Of a DNA stretch of 64,000 bases, positions 17,004 through 24,797 are shown piece by piece. The position numbers were made by a program, and so were the translations under genes. The notes under the pieces are model-generated. The model ran no database searches. It was given only the letters and a program-made list of their open reading frames with translations, and was not told where the DNA came from. Position 1 is the stretch's first letter. Each line of letters opens with the position of its first letter. Source of the DNA: Mucinivorans hirudinis (GTDB lineage Bacteria; Bacteroidota; Bacteroidia; Bacteroidales; Rikenellaceae); the NCBI GenBank assembly GCA_000723505.1, contig HG934468.1:3008798-3072797 (forward strand). The letters run 5' to 3'.

Positions 17004-20000
17004 TTATAGTACAACCTCAAGACCAAAGGAGATGTTCATTGTCAAAGGGTAGTTCAAACCTTCATTAGCATTACCCATTTCAGGGTCCCAGTATTTGATT
17101 TTATCCCAAACTGCAAGGTTTGTACCCGTACAGAAGACCCGCGCTGAGTTTACTCCAATTCTACTCAACCATCTTTTCGGAAAGTTGTAGCCGACTTGGG
17201 CATTCTTGAGACGTATGAAACTTGCATCACGCAAATAGTGGGTAGAGGGGAGAGAGTTGTTCTCGTTTCCCATTGTACTCAATCGGGGGTAGAGGGCATC
17301 CCAACGGGGTTCGACAACTGTGCCGTTAGCTCCGCGGTCAGACCAACGGTCTGTTGCAAATGAACGAAGAGAGGATTGTGTATGACTCCGACTAAATGGG
17401 AAAAAACCGGCGGCAAAGTTACCTCCGAGAACGGTTGATGTACTACCCGCGCCTTGGAAGAATACCCCGGCATAGAATCCTTTGTATTCAACGTTAATGC
17501 CGAAGCCGTATACCAATTCCGGATTAGAGGGGGCTCCACCGTAGGCATGGTCGTAGTTCTCAATTACGCCGCTTCCGTTCAAGTCTTTATATTTGAGGTC
17601 GCCCGGACGAATATTGGCGTTGAAAGATGAGCGGACAACACCCTCTTTTAATGTAAACCTGCGCGCCAACCCCTCACCTGTAATATCGAAATCTTCGTAA
17701 CGATAGAACCCGTCAGCCTGAAGCAAATATTTCTCACCAATACGCGTGCCTGTTCGTGCCATCCATTCGTATCTAGGCGGCACTTCGTCTATTTCGAGAA
17801 TTTTGTTGCGTGCGTAGGTTACGTTGGCACGAAATCCCAAGCGAATAGCTCCAAAGGTTTGATTGTAGACTACCGAAGCATCAAAACCTCTATTTTGTAC
17901 CCTGCCGAAGTTTTGCCAAGGCATCTGAACGAAACCGGTTGCATTGGGGATAGTCTGACGTCGCAACAGAATGCCCTCACGAAGGTTGTCGAAATAGTCT
18001 ATCGCCAAATCTAATTTGCCGTTGAACATACCAAGGTCGATACCGTAGTTTCTCTTGGTTTCGATTTCCCACGTGAGATTAGGTGCCGCGAACCGAGACT
18101 CTCTGATACCACTTAAACTGCTTAGAAAGTTCGTATCAGTCCAACCCAAAGAGTATGGTGCAGCGCGCTGATCTATCGTTCCGCGGAATAGAAAGCGAGC
18201 ACCGCCGGTGGCATCGTTACCCGTAAGACCGTATGAGACTCGGAATTTGAGCTTGGAGAGGATGTCTTTAACTTTGCCCGTGTAGAATTTTTCATTCGAC
18301 AGATACCAACTCACCCCCACCGCCGGAAAGAGACCGAAACGGTGACCTGCGGCAAAATTTTCGGAACCTGTATATCCGAAGTTACCCTCGAAGTTATAAC
18401 GTGATTTGTAAGAGTATGTTATCCGACCAACCAAACTCTGCTTTCTGTATGCCAGAGGGGTGCTGTGAACTTGTCTGTCTTTTTGCATATACAGAACCAT
18501 TGCAGTTACATCGTGATTTTCGTTGAATGTCCGATTATAGTTCAGAGAGGCATCAATGTAGATATTCTTAGATGCAGAGGCTCCTGTGTTCATACTTAAG
18601 TTGTCCGTACCATCGGGGTTGACATTTTTGTATATAAGCTTTCCATTGTCATCGCGACCGGTGGCATTATACTCTATCGGATTCTTAATACGCGCTGTGT
18701 TGAAATCAACATTGGCATCGAAGGCTACGTTTATCCTCGCATTCAGCCCTTCGGTGATGAACTTCAACTGCTGAGTGAGAGCTATTTTAGTTTGAAGATT
18801 TACACGCCACTCCTTCTGGTATCCCGAATTCATAAGCATATTGTACGGATTCTGACGACTATCTTCCTTACCTTGGGGGTGTCCTGCCAGTGTACCGTCC
18901 GAATAGACCATCGGAAAGAGGTTCGGACAGGTCGTAAGCATTCGTCTGAAGATGTGTCCGCTGGGAAATCCTGTAGAGTTAAGTTCGGTATATGTGCTGT
19001 TTATATCCAGCGAAAGAAGGGTCGTGTTGGAGACATTGAGGTCAATGTTGGAGCGGAGACCAAAACGGTCAAGACCGATATTGTTGTTGTACTCCGCCTG
19101 CCTATTTTTTTTGAAGATACCGCTCTCGGTATAGTAAGATGTGCCCACGAAGTATCGAGCTTTCTCTGTTCCCCCTTGGAAACTAACTGTGGCTCGTGTG
19201 GAGCTGGTGGTCTTGTTGAGAAGGTCTAACCAATTCACGTTGGGATATAGGTCGCTATCCCGGTCGGGACTGTTTTTGTCGAATCGAGATATATACTCCT
19301 GTGTCCAAATGTCGGGTGAGCCTTCATTCCACAATGCCTCATTATATGCGTTCATAAACTCCACAGAGCCGAGGAATCCGGGAAGACGGGTCGGCGTAAC
19401 AATGCTGTGCTCGGCACTGAACGATATTTTGGGGCGCTCCACGCGCCCGCGTTTTGTCGTTATAAGAATAACGCCGTTCGCCCCCTCAGCGCCGTAGACA
19501 GCCGTGGCAGCAGCATCCTTCAAGAGCGAAAATGTGTCTATCTCGTCCGGCTCAATATCCTGCATTCGACGAGGTACGCCATCCACAAGAACAAGAGGAG
19601 CCGTGCCGCCTCTAAAGGTGCTGACTCCGCGAATCCAAAAGGAGGCATCGTCCTCGCCCGGTTCGCCCGAACGCTGAATAGCGATAAGACCGGCAAGCTG
19701 ACCTGCGAGATTATTGGTGAGATTACGAGTGGGTAGCCTAATCTCTTTCGAGGTCACCGTGTTCACCGAGGATACCATCCCGCTGCGCTTCTGTTTGCCG
19801 TAACCGACAACCACCACCTCATCTATGGCTTTGACATCCTCTTTCAAGGTGACGTGAATCTGGGCACGCCCGTTAATTTTGATTTTTTGAGTTACCATCC
19901 CCAAAAATGAGATTTCGAGCGTCCCCTCCTCAGGTACGTTCCTCAGAACCGCAATCCCCTGAACATCGGTTGCGGCACTGATGCGTGTGTTGGACTCAAG

Positions 20001-20189
20001 AAAAACGGTTGCACCCACAATGGGCATATCCGTTACATCTGTTACCTTCACCGCTACGGTGATGTTTTTTTGTTGCAAATTAAGATAGCTAGTCTCACTA
20101 TTGCCTGCACGAAGCGTTGTCGGTTGCAACACTCCAAAAGCCAAGGTCAATGTGATGACAGCTGTTCGGGTTAGATAAGTAAAATTCAT
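17004..20189 (-). CDS. SusC/RagA family TonB-linked outer-membrane protein
   Basis: A 1061-residue TonB-dependent transporter of the SusC/RagA family. After a signal peptide (about 28 residues) comes a carboxypeptidase-regulatory-like domain (about 45-125; PIVGATVFLESNTR). The TonB-box region VDEVVVVGYGKQKRSG and a plug (about 135-245; VDGVPRRMQDIEPDEIDTFS, LLKDAAATAVYGAEGANGVI) follow. The rest is a long beta-barrel. There is no N-terminal STN signalling domain, so regulation through a hybrid ECF sigma/anti-sigma pair is unlikely. It pairs with the SusD protein downstream. The upstream region carries a TATTTTTG -7 box and a 22-base inverted repeat. Confidence 0.95.
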   Translation of the reverse strand: MNFTYLTRTAVITLTLAFGVLQPTTLRAGNSETSYLNLQQKNITVAVKVTDVTDMPIVGATVFLESNTRISAATDVQGIAVLRNVPEEGTLEISFLGMVTQKIKINGRAQIHVTLKEDVKAIDEVVVVGYGKQKRSGMVSSVNTVTSKEIRLPTRNLTNNLAGQLAGLIAIQRSGEPGEDDASFWIRGVSTFRGGTAPLVLVDGVPRRMQDIEPDEIDTFSLLKDAAATAVYGAEGANGVILITTKRGRVERPKISFSAEHSIVTPTRLPGFLGSVEFMNAYNEALWNEGSPDIWTQEYISRFDKNSPDRDSDLYPNVNWLDLLNKTTSSTRATVSFQGGTEKARYFVGTSYYTESGIFKKNRQAEYNNNIGLDRFGLRSNIDLNVSNTTLLSLDINSTYTELNSTGFPSGHIFRRMLTTCPNLFPMVYSDGTLAGHPQGKEDSRQNPYNMLMNSGYQKEWRVNLQTKIALTQQLKFITEGLNARINVAFDANVDFNTARIKNPIEYNATGRDDNGKLIYKNVNPDGTDNLSMNTGASASKNIYIDASLNYNRTFNENHDVTAMVLYMQKDRQVHSTPLAYRKQSLVGRITYSYKSRYNFEGNFGYTGSENFAAGHRFGLFPAVGVSWYLSNEKFYTGKVKDILSKLKFRVSYGLTGNDATGGARFLFRGTIDQRAAPYSLGWTDTNFLSSLSGIRESRFAAPNLTWEIETKRNYGIDLGMFNGKLDLAIDYFDNLREGILLRRQTIPNATGFVQMPWQNFGRVQNRGFDASVVYNQTFGAIRLGFRANVTYARNKILEIDEVPPRYEWMARTGTRIGEKYLLQADGFYRYEDFDITGEGLARRFTLKEGVVRSSFNANIRPGDLKYKDLNGSGVIENYDHAYGGAPSNPELVYGFGINVEYKGFYAGVFFQGAGSTSTVLGGNFAAGFFPFSRSHTQSSLRSFATDRWSDRGANGTVVEPRWDALYPRLSTMGNENNSLPSTHYLRDASFIRLKNAQVGYNFPKRWLSRIGVNSARVFCTGTNLAVWDKIKYWDPEMGNANEGLNYPLTMNISFGLEVVL

Positions 20190-20305
20190 CGTAACAAATA
20201 AGAGTTAAATCGGACTCCGAGTCTAAAGTTTAAGCCGACAGAGTCAGGCGGAGTCCATCACCATCACTGCCGACATATATGTCTGTATAAATCAATGGTC
20301 ATATA

Positions 20306-20313
20306 CAAAAATA
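20306..20313 (-). promoter_or_regulatory. putative -7 box of the susCD operon
   Basis: The reverse strand reads TATTTTTG, matching TAnnTTTG, about 115 bases upstream of the susC ATG. No good -33 box is found; the expected position falls at the edge of the 22-base inverted repeat starting at 20335. Confidence 0.5.
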
Positions 20314-20334
20314 AGTTGCAAACGATGCTCCCTC

Positions 20335-20564
20335 TTTTCAAGTGGTGGAACTATCGCTCGCAACTTCGATTAATTATCTGTATATAAGAAATATAGAATA
20401 AATCATCCGTTAATGCAACACTATTAGTAATTAAAAATTGTCAAACAAATTATATGCGAATTGTGATGTGAGTGTAATATATTATCCTATTTTGAAACTT
20501 TTATTTCAGCTGTTTAGCCCCTCTGTGTTTATTCAAAAAAGACGATAGTTCCACCACTTGAAAA
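20335..20564. repeat. perfect 22-base inverted repeats flanking about 186 bases upstream of susC
   Basis: Bases 20335-20356 (TTTTCAAGTGGTGGAACTAT and two more) are the exact reverse complement of 20543-20564. The right arm also forms its own hairpin with 20565-20581 (GATAGTTCC pairing with GGAACTATT). The enclosed 186 bases are AT-rich and contain no gene. Possible readings are an invertible segment controlling susC, a small mobile element, or a regulator site. No recombinase gene lies nearby. Confidence 0.7.
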
Positions 20565-20653
20565 GTAGCGGAACTATTTAAACCCCATATCAGATTGACA
20601 CTCTATGACAGTACCTGATTTAACACAAATAGTTAAAACGAGAGGATTGATTT

Positions 20654-20679
20654 GCACAGACTCAATTCTGTGCGTTTTT
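20654..20679 (+). terminator. rho-independent-type hairpin
   Basis: A 7-base stem GCACAGA / TCTGTGC with a 6-base loop is followed by GTTTTT. No gene is known upstream on this strand, so its role is unclear; it may be a remnant or may end a transcript started in the inverted-repeat region. Confidence 0.4.
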
Positions 20680-20888
20680 GCGATAGCGATACGTGCTGGT
20701 GATACGACTGAAAAAATAGCAATAAAATCTCGACAAAGTTGGGCAAACAAAATACTCGGTTAAACTCAATTTAAGTCCCCCTTTTTTACGCCGACCATAA
20801 AAGAGAGACTTAGGACGGTGAGCACATACTTTACAAGGGGGTTTCATTGCAAAGTTAATCAAAATAATTCTTATTTCAAAATTAATTT

Positions 20889-21136
20889 GGTGCTACTGGT
20901 TTTTGTGTGAGGAAATTGACTCTATGTCGTAAGTCGTGGGCAGTCAAATTTTAGTTTTGCGCAGCAGAAGTAAATCATATTTAGGTGCTACCGGATTTTG
21001 TATGAGAAAATCACATATTATTAACTCGGCTTTGAACAATTTGGATTTTTGCCAGCTCTTTCGCACAATTTCAGCGTAAGGTCATTTTTCAGACGCGCAC
21101 GGTGTTACAGTTCTCGACATAAAATCCGGTAGAACC
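20889..21136. repeat. family C miniature elements with ISL3-like ends
   Basis: From 20984 (GGTGCTACCGGATTTTGTAT) to 21136 (reverse strand GGTTCTACCGGATTTTATGT) a 153-base element with near-identical inverted ends is visible. A solitary left end (GGTGCTACTGGTTTTTGTGT) sits at 20889. These ends resemble the terminal repeats of the ISL3-type element at 49788 and 51049. The region from 20190 to 21478 holds no convincing gene; the rest is AT-rich sequence upstream of the fimbrial operon. Confidence 0.65.
21017..21075 (+). repeat. partial family B miniature element inside the family C element
   Basis: TTATTAACTCGGCTTTGAAC followed by AATTTGGATTTTTGCCAGCT and CTCTTTCGCACAATTTCAGC matches the inverted right half of the complete family B element at 59946-60133. 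It lies inside the 153-base family C element, so the two are nested. Confidence 0.6.
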
Positions 21137-21478
21137 ATATTGTCGATAATTCGTTAAAAACTTTCAGTTCCTCTCATCCCGCGGCAAGCGCGGTTGATAA
21201 TATGCGATATTACGCTTAATATCAAAAATTTAGCTGTGCGTAGATGTGCCGAATTTTATACCATCAGGGGGTAACTCTTGTCAATGAATGTAAAAATACT
21301 TTTACCAAATAATCGTTTGGCACAAAATTTGCATTTATGACAAGAGACTAAGGATGAGAGGTATTATTCATAGATTTATAGATATTAATTTTTGCGAAGA
21401 TTTTCAGCGTCAAAGTTACTATAAAGAGATTGTAAAAAGGAATTGATAGTTTTTTCTCAACACATATTATAAACATAA

Positions 21479-22390
21479 ATGAAAACTTTATTACTAAACG
21501 GACTCGCTTTTCTTGCGATACTCACACTGATGACAGCGTGTATCACAGAGTCTGCGTGCGATAGAGAGAAAGAGAATTATGCTGTAAAATTTGAAGTAAC
21601 CGACTACCAGCCTGATGAGCTGCATAGCTTTGACAGCCTTACTCCCCGAAGCATTAGTTTATCGTTCTACCCGAAAAACAACAGCGAGATTGTAATCAAA
21701 AAGTTCAATTCGGAAAAAGGAACAATACCTATTGAAAAGGGAGAATACGACATCCTGATTTACACCTCTGATTTTTACGATATTGACGCTAACTTTTACC
21801 GAGGCATTGAGAATATCGACTTTGTAGAGTCACATACACGGAACAAAGTCGGTGAAGATGGAGTAATCACTATGGTAGAACCCGATCCTCTGTTTGTTGC
21901 TCATATAGAGAAATATGTTGTTGGTTCTTCCCTTGATGATATAGAGGTAGAGTTTCGCCCTCTGGTCTACACCTACCGTTTTTGTGTCGAGGTAAAGGGT
22001 TTAGGGTATGTAAAATCAGCTAGGGCACAGATAAGCGGATTGTACTCGTCGGCTTATCTAAAAAGTGGAGCTCACCGTGAAGATGAGATTGCACAAATGG
22101 TGGTGAATTTGACCAAGAGCGGTGTCGATAGGCTTTGCGGAGAGTTCCGCTGCTTTGGCTCGCATCAGCGAAGTGATGTGGAGCGAACTATAACACTAGC
22201 GCTTGTCAATGCGGCAGGCGAAACCAAGACAGTGAGATTAAGCAATCTTACGGCGAAAATTAAGTCCCTCCCTAAGGGAGGAGTAATAGTGATAGACGAA
22301 AAAATAGTTATCGAAAGCGGTGGAACCGAGGGCGGTTTTGTACCGGGAGTAGGTGACTGGGACTATGATAGAAGACCCTTGCCAATATAA
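21479..22390 (+). CDS. DUF5119 fimbria-associated lipoprotein
   Basis: A 303-residue predicted lipoprotein (lipobox LMTAC, Cys21). The body resembles the DUF5119 family of Bacteroidales proteins encoded beside fimbrillins. Features include a beta-rich N-terminal region (RSISLSFYPKNNS, GEYDILIYTSDF), a central VEFRPLVYTYRF segment and a C-terminal GGVIVIDEKIVI. It probably acts as an anchor, cap or minor subunit of a surface fimbria; this role is inferred from family context. It precedes the fimbrillin gene by 23 bases, so the two form an operon. The leader upstream is long and no clear -7 box was found. Confidence 0.8.
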   Translation: MKTLLLNGLAFLAILTLMTACITESACDREKENYAVKFEVTDYQPDELHSFDSLTPRSISLSFYPKNNSEIVIKKFNSEKGTIPIEKGEYDILIYTSDFYDIDANFYRGIENIDFVESHTRNKVGEDGVITMVEPDPLFVAHIEKYVVGSSLDDIEVEFRPLVYTYRFCVEVKGLGYVKSARAQISGLYSSAYLKSGAHREDEIAQMVVNLTKSGVDRLCGEFRCFGSHQRSDVERTITLALVNAAGETKTVRLSNLTAKIKSLPKGGVIVIDEKIVIESGGTEGGFVPGVGDWDYDRRPLPI

Positions 22391-22413
22391 ACAACAAAGA
22401 AAAAATTACAACA

Positions 22414-23370
22414 ATGAAAACAATTAAAACTATCGCTGCTCTGGCAGCCCTTGCAATGGTAAGTTGCACGAAAACAGATGAAGTATCGAATGCTTCTCAA
22501 ATCGAAATTGGTTTTGGTGCGCAGATGGCAAAACCCACTAAAGCCGCCATAGATAATGGCATATATCCTACCACTGAAAAATTTGGTGTATTTGCATACG
22601 CCTTGACGAACAACAAAAAATGGGCAAGCGATAAAGCAAGTGCAGCAACGCTGATGAACAATGTAGAGATTTCCTACCAGAGCAACGTATGGAAAGCCAC
22701 TACCGGCAAGTATTACTGGCCTAACGACCCTAAATCATCTGTTACCTTTATCGCCTATTCACCTAAAAACTTTACGGGAGAAGAAAAACCTATACCTGCA
22801 AGTTACAGTATTGCAAACTCAGACGGCTTGACATTTACCGATTTCCAGACTGATGCCGAAACCGACTTGATGTATGCAGATGAGATGAAAGACAAATTAG
22901 GACCCTACCAAGGAGGAATGAATGTTACCTTCAAACACGCTCTGACCAATATATTCTTCTCAGCAGAAACAGACCAACCTTATCCCGGCATAACCTATAC
23001 CATTAAAAGTATCAAATTAAAAGATGTATTTACCAAAGGTACTTTTAAGGCTCTACCCACACCAACTTGGGCGCTTGCATCAAGTACCGATGACTTTGAA
23101 CCATATTCGGGTAGCGGGGTGGTGGTTACATCAACTAACACGGGTAAAATAGGTGCAGATCTGATGATGATGCCTCAAGATGCCAGTGCGGCAACGATAG
23201 AGGTTGTTTATACTATTTCGGGAACAAATGTAGCTACGGAGACTGTAACTTCGGTGCTTGAACTTACCGGTCATCGGTGGGAAATAAACCAACGAATTGA
23301 ATATGTGATTCTAATAGAGATGAGTGAAATCATTTACAATCCAAAGGTTACCATCTATATAAATGTATAG
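22414..23370 (+). CDS. fimbrillin family (Mfa1-like) lipoprotein
   Basis: A 318-residue predicted lipoprotein (lipobox AMVSC, Cys18) of the fimbrillin-like family (PF13149 type). Conserved traits are the early VFAY segment (TEKFGVFAYALTNNKKW), KYYWPNDPKSSVTFIAYSP, MNVTFKHALTNIFFSAE and the C-terminal HRWEINQRIEYVILIEM. Such proteins are made as lipoproteins, cleaved by a gingipain-like protease and polymerised into fimbriae by strand exchange. Polymerisation here is inferred. It is the last gene of a two-gene operon and is followed by a hairpin terminator. Confidence 0.88.
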   Translation: MKTIKTIAALAALAMVSCTKTDEVSNASQIEIGFGAQMAKPTKAAIDNGIYPTTEKFGVFAYALTNNKKWASDKASAATLMNNVEISYQSNVWKATTGKYYWPNDPKSSVTFIAYSPKNFTGEEKPIPASYSIANSDGLTFTDFQTDAETDLMYADEMKDKLGPYQGGMNVTFKHALTNIFFSAETDQPYPGITYTIKSIKLKDVFTKGTFKALPTPTWALASSTDDFEPYSGSGVVVTSTNTGKIGADLMMMPQDASAATIEVVYTISGTNVATETVTSVLELTGHRWEINQRIEYVILIEMSEIIYNPKVTIYINV

Positions 23371-23399
23371 ACTGAACACACTGCATCAATAAGCTTTTT

Positions 23400-23437
23400 C
23401 GGAGAGACCTCTATCAAAGGAGAGTCTCTCCGTTTTC
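23400..23437 (+). terminator. terminator after the fimbrillin operon
   Basis: A 9-base stem CGGAGAGAC / GTCTCTCCG is followed by TTTTC on the plus strand, 30 bases after the fimbrillin stop codon. Confidence 0.75.
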
Positions 23438-23503
23438 TTGAGAAACATCTTGCTGCCAAAAAACAACGTGGAGATTGAATACAGTAGTTCGTTTAGAAGC
23501 CTC

Positions 23504-24508
23504 TTAAAATAGTTCTCCTGCTCGGTTGATTGCGATGCCCAAGTGTTCATAAGCCAACGGTGTAGCCTCCCTCCCACGTGGAGTACGCTTTATAAAACCC
23601 TCCTTGATAAGAAACGGTTCGTAGACCTCCTCGATTGTGCCCGCATCCTCGGAAACCGCTGTGGCAATAGTTCCAAGCCCGACTGGTCCGCCACCGAACT
23701 TTTGGATGATAGTGTTCAGTATCTTATTGTCCATTTGGTCTAAGCCGCGCTTGTCAATATCGAGTGCATCTAGTGCTATGCGCGTGATTTGAGGATTGAT
23801 AACTCCATCATTTTGAATCATTGCAAAGTCTCGCACGCGGCGCAAGAGGGCGTTGGCAATGCGGGGTGTTCCGCGGCTGCGTGAGGCTATTTCCACGGCT
23901 GCCTTATGCTCAATAGCAACATTCAAAACAGAGGCAGAACGCTCTACTATGCCAGTAAGCGTTTGGTTGTCATAATATTGCAGATGACACTGTATGCCGA
24001 AACGCGCGCGCAACGGGCTGGTAAGAAGTCCGCTACGAGTGGTTGCGCCGATTAGGGTAAAGGGGTTGAGCTTGATTTGGACAGTGCGCGCCGAGGCGCC
24101 TTTATCCAGCATAATATCAATCTTATAATCCTCCATCGCCGAGTATAGATACTCCTCGACTATGGGGCTAAGGCGATGAATCTCATCAATAAAGAGCACG
24201 TCACCCTCCTGTAGGGAGGTGAGCAGCCCCGCCAAATCACCCGGTTTATCCAAAACAGGACCCGAGGTGATTTTCAACGAAACACCGAGCTCATTGGTTA
24301 TGATATTTGCAAGGGTGGTTTTTCCGAGTCCCGGGGGACCGTGTAAAAGCACGTGGTCTAAAGACTCATCGCGCATAATTGCCGCCTTGATAAATATTTG
24401 CAGATTACGCACAATCTTCTCCTGACCCGCAAAGGCAGCTAACTGCTGCGGGCGAATCTGAGAGTCAAATTCGGCGTCTCTATCTATTTCACGCACATTT
24501 GCGGACAT
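23504..24508 (-). CDS. ruvB: Holliday junction branch-migration helicase RuvB
   Basis: RuvB is the AAA+ motor that drives branch migration with RuvA. The 334-residue protein has Walker A GPPGLGKT (residues 57-64), Walker [11 protein letters not shown] (103-112), sensor 1 [10 protein letters not shown], an arginine finger in LRARFG, and the C-terminal winged-helix domain with [16 protein letters not shown]. The length is typical. ruvA and ruvC are not adjacent. It is followed on the reverse strand by the convergent fimbrial terminator region. Confidence 0.97.
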   Translation of the reverse strand: MSANVREIDRDAEFDSQIRPQQLAAFAGQEKIVRNLQIFIKAAIMRDESLDHVLLHGPPGLGKTTLANIITNELGVSLKITSGPVLDKPGDLAGLLTSLQEGDVLFIDEIHRLSPIVEEYLYSAMEDYKIDIMLDKGASARTVQIKLNPFTLIGATTRSGLLTSPLRARFGIQCHLQYYDNQTLTGIVERSASVLNVAIEHKAAVEIASRSRGTPRIANALLRRVRDFAMIQNDGVINPQITRIALDALDIDKRGLDQMDNKILNTIIQKFGGGPVGLGTIATAVSEDAGTIEEVYEPFLIKEGFIKRTPRGREATPLAYEHLGIAINRAGELF

Positions 24509-24524
24509 ATCTTATACAAATTAT

Positions 24525-24718
24525 GTGGGTTTCTAAAAATTAGCCGTTGATTATTTGGGAATTTTTAGCGAGTAGATTTTTATTTTTCTTGCCTATCACA
24601 TAGCGGTGGGCTATATGATAGACAAGAAAAATATGCCAATAAAAAACAGAAGAACGGCGGAACATCCCTGTGAACAACCCCAAGATGATGATTTACTAAT
24701 TTTTAGAAGCCTCCCCCT
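24525..24718. repeat. family A palindromic element (about 194 bp) with internal hairpin
   Basis: The left end GTGGGTTTCTAAAAATTAG and right end CTAATTTTTAGAAGCC are inverted repeats of the family A type. The left end continues as GCCGTTGATTATTTGGGAAT, matching the 52-base units at 33738 and 54858. Inside, 24584-24603 pairs with 24611-24630 (18 of 20 bases) around a 7-base loop. The gap 24509-24797 between ruvB and recQ contains only this element. Confidence 0.75.
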
Positions 24719-24797
24719 GTGAATCATAGTGTTTCCATAGCAAAGTAACTATCACCAGATGTAACCGACAAGCTAAGTCCCCTGCTACACCGTTCCG

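Noticed and set aside
20662-20862. 66-codon reverse-strand frame with CKVC near the start
   Set aside because: It lies in a repeat-rich gap, its tail is the translation of a hairpin, no neighbour or promoter supports it, and I recognise no family.
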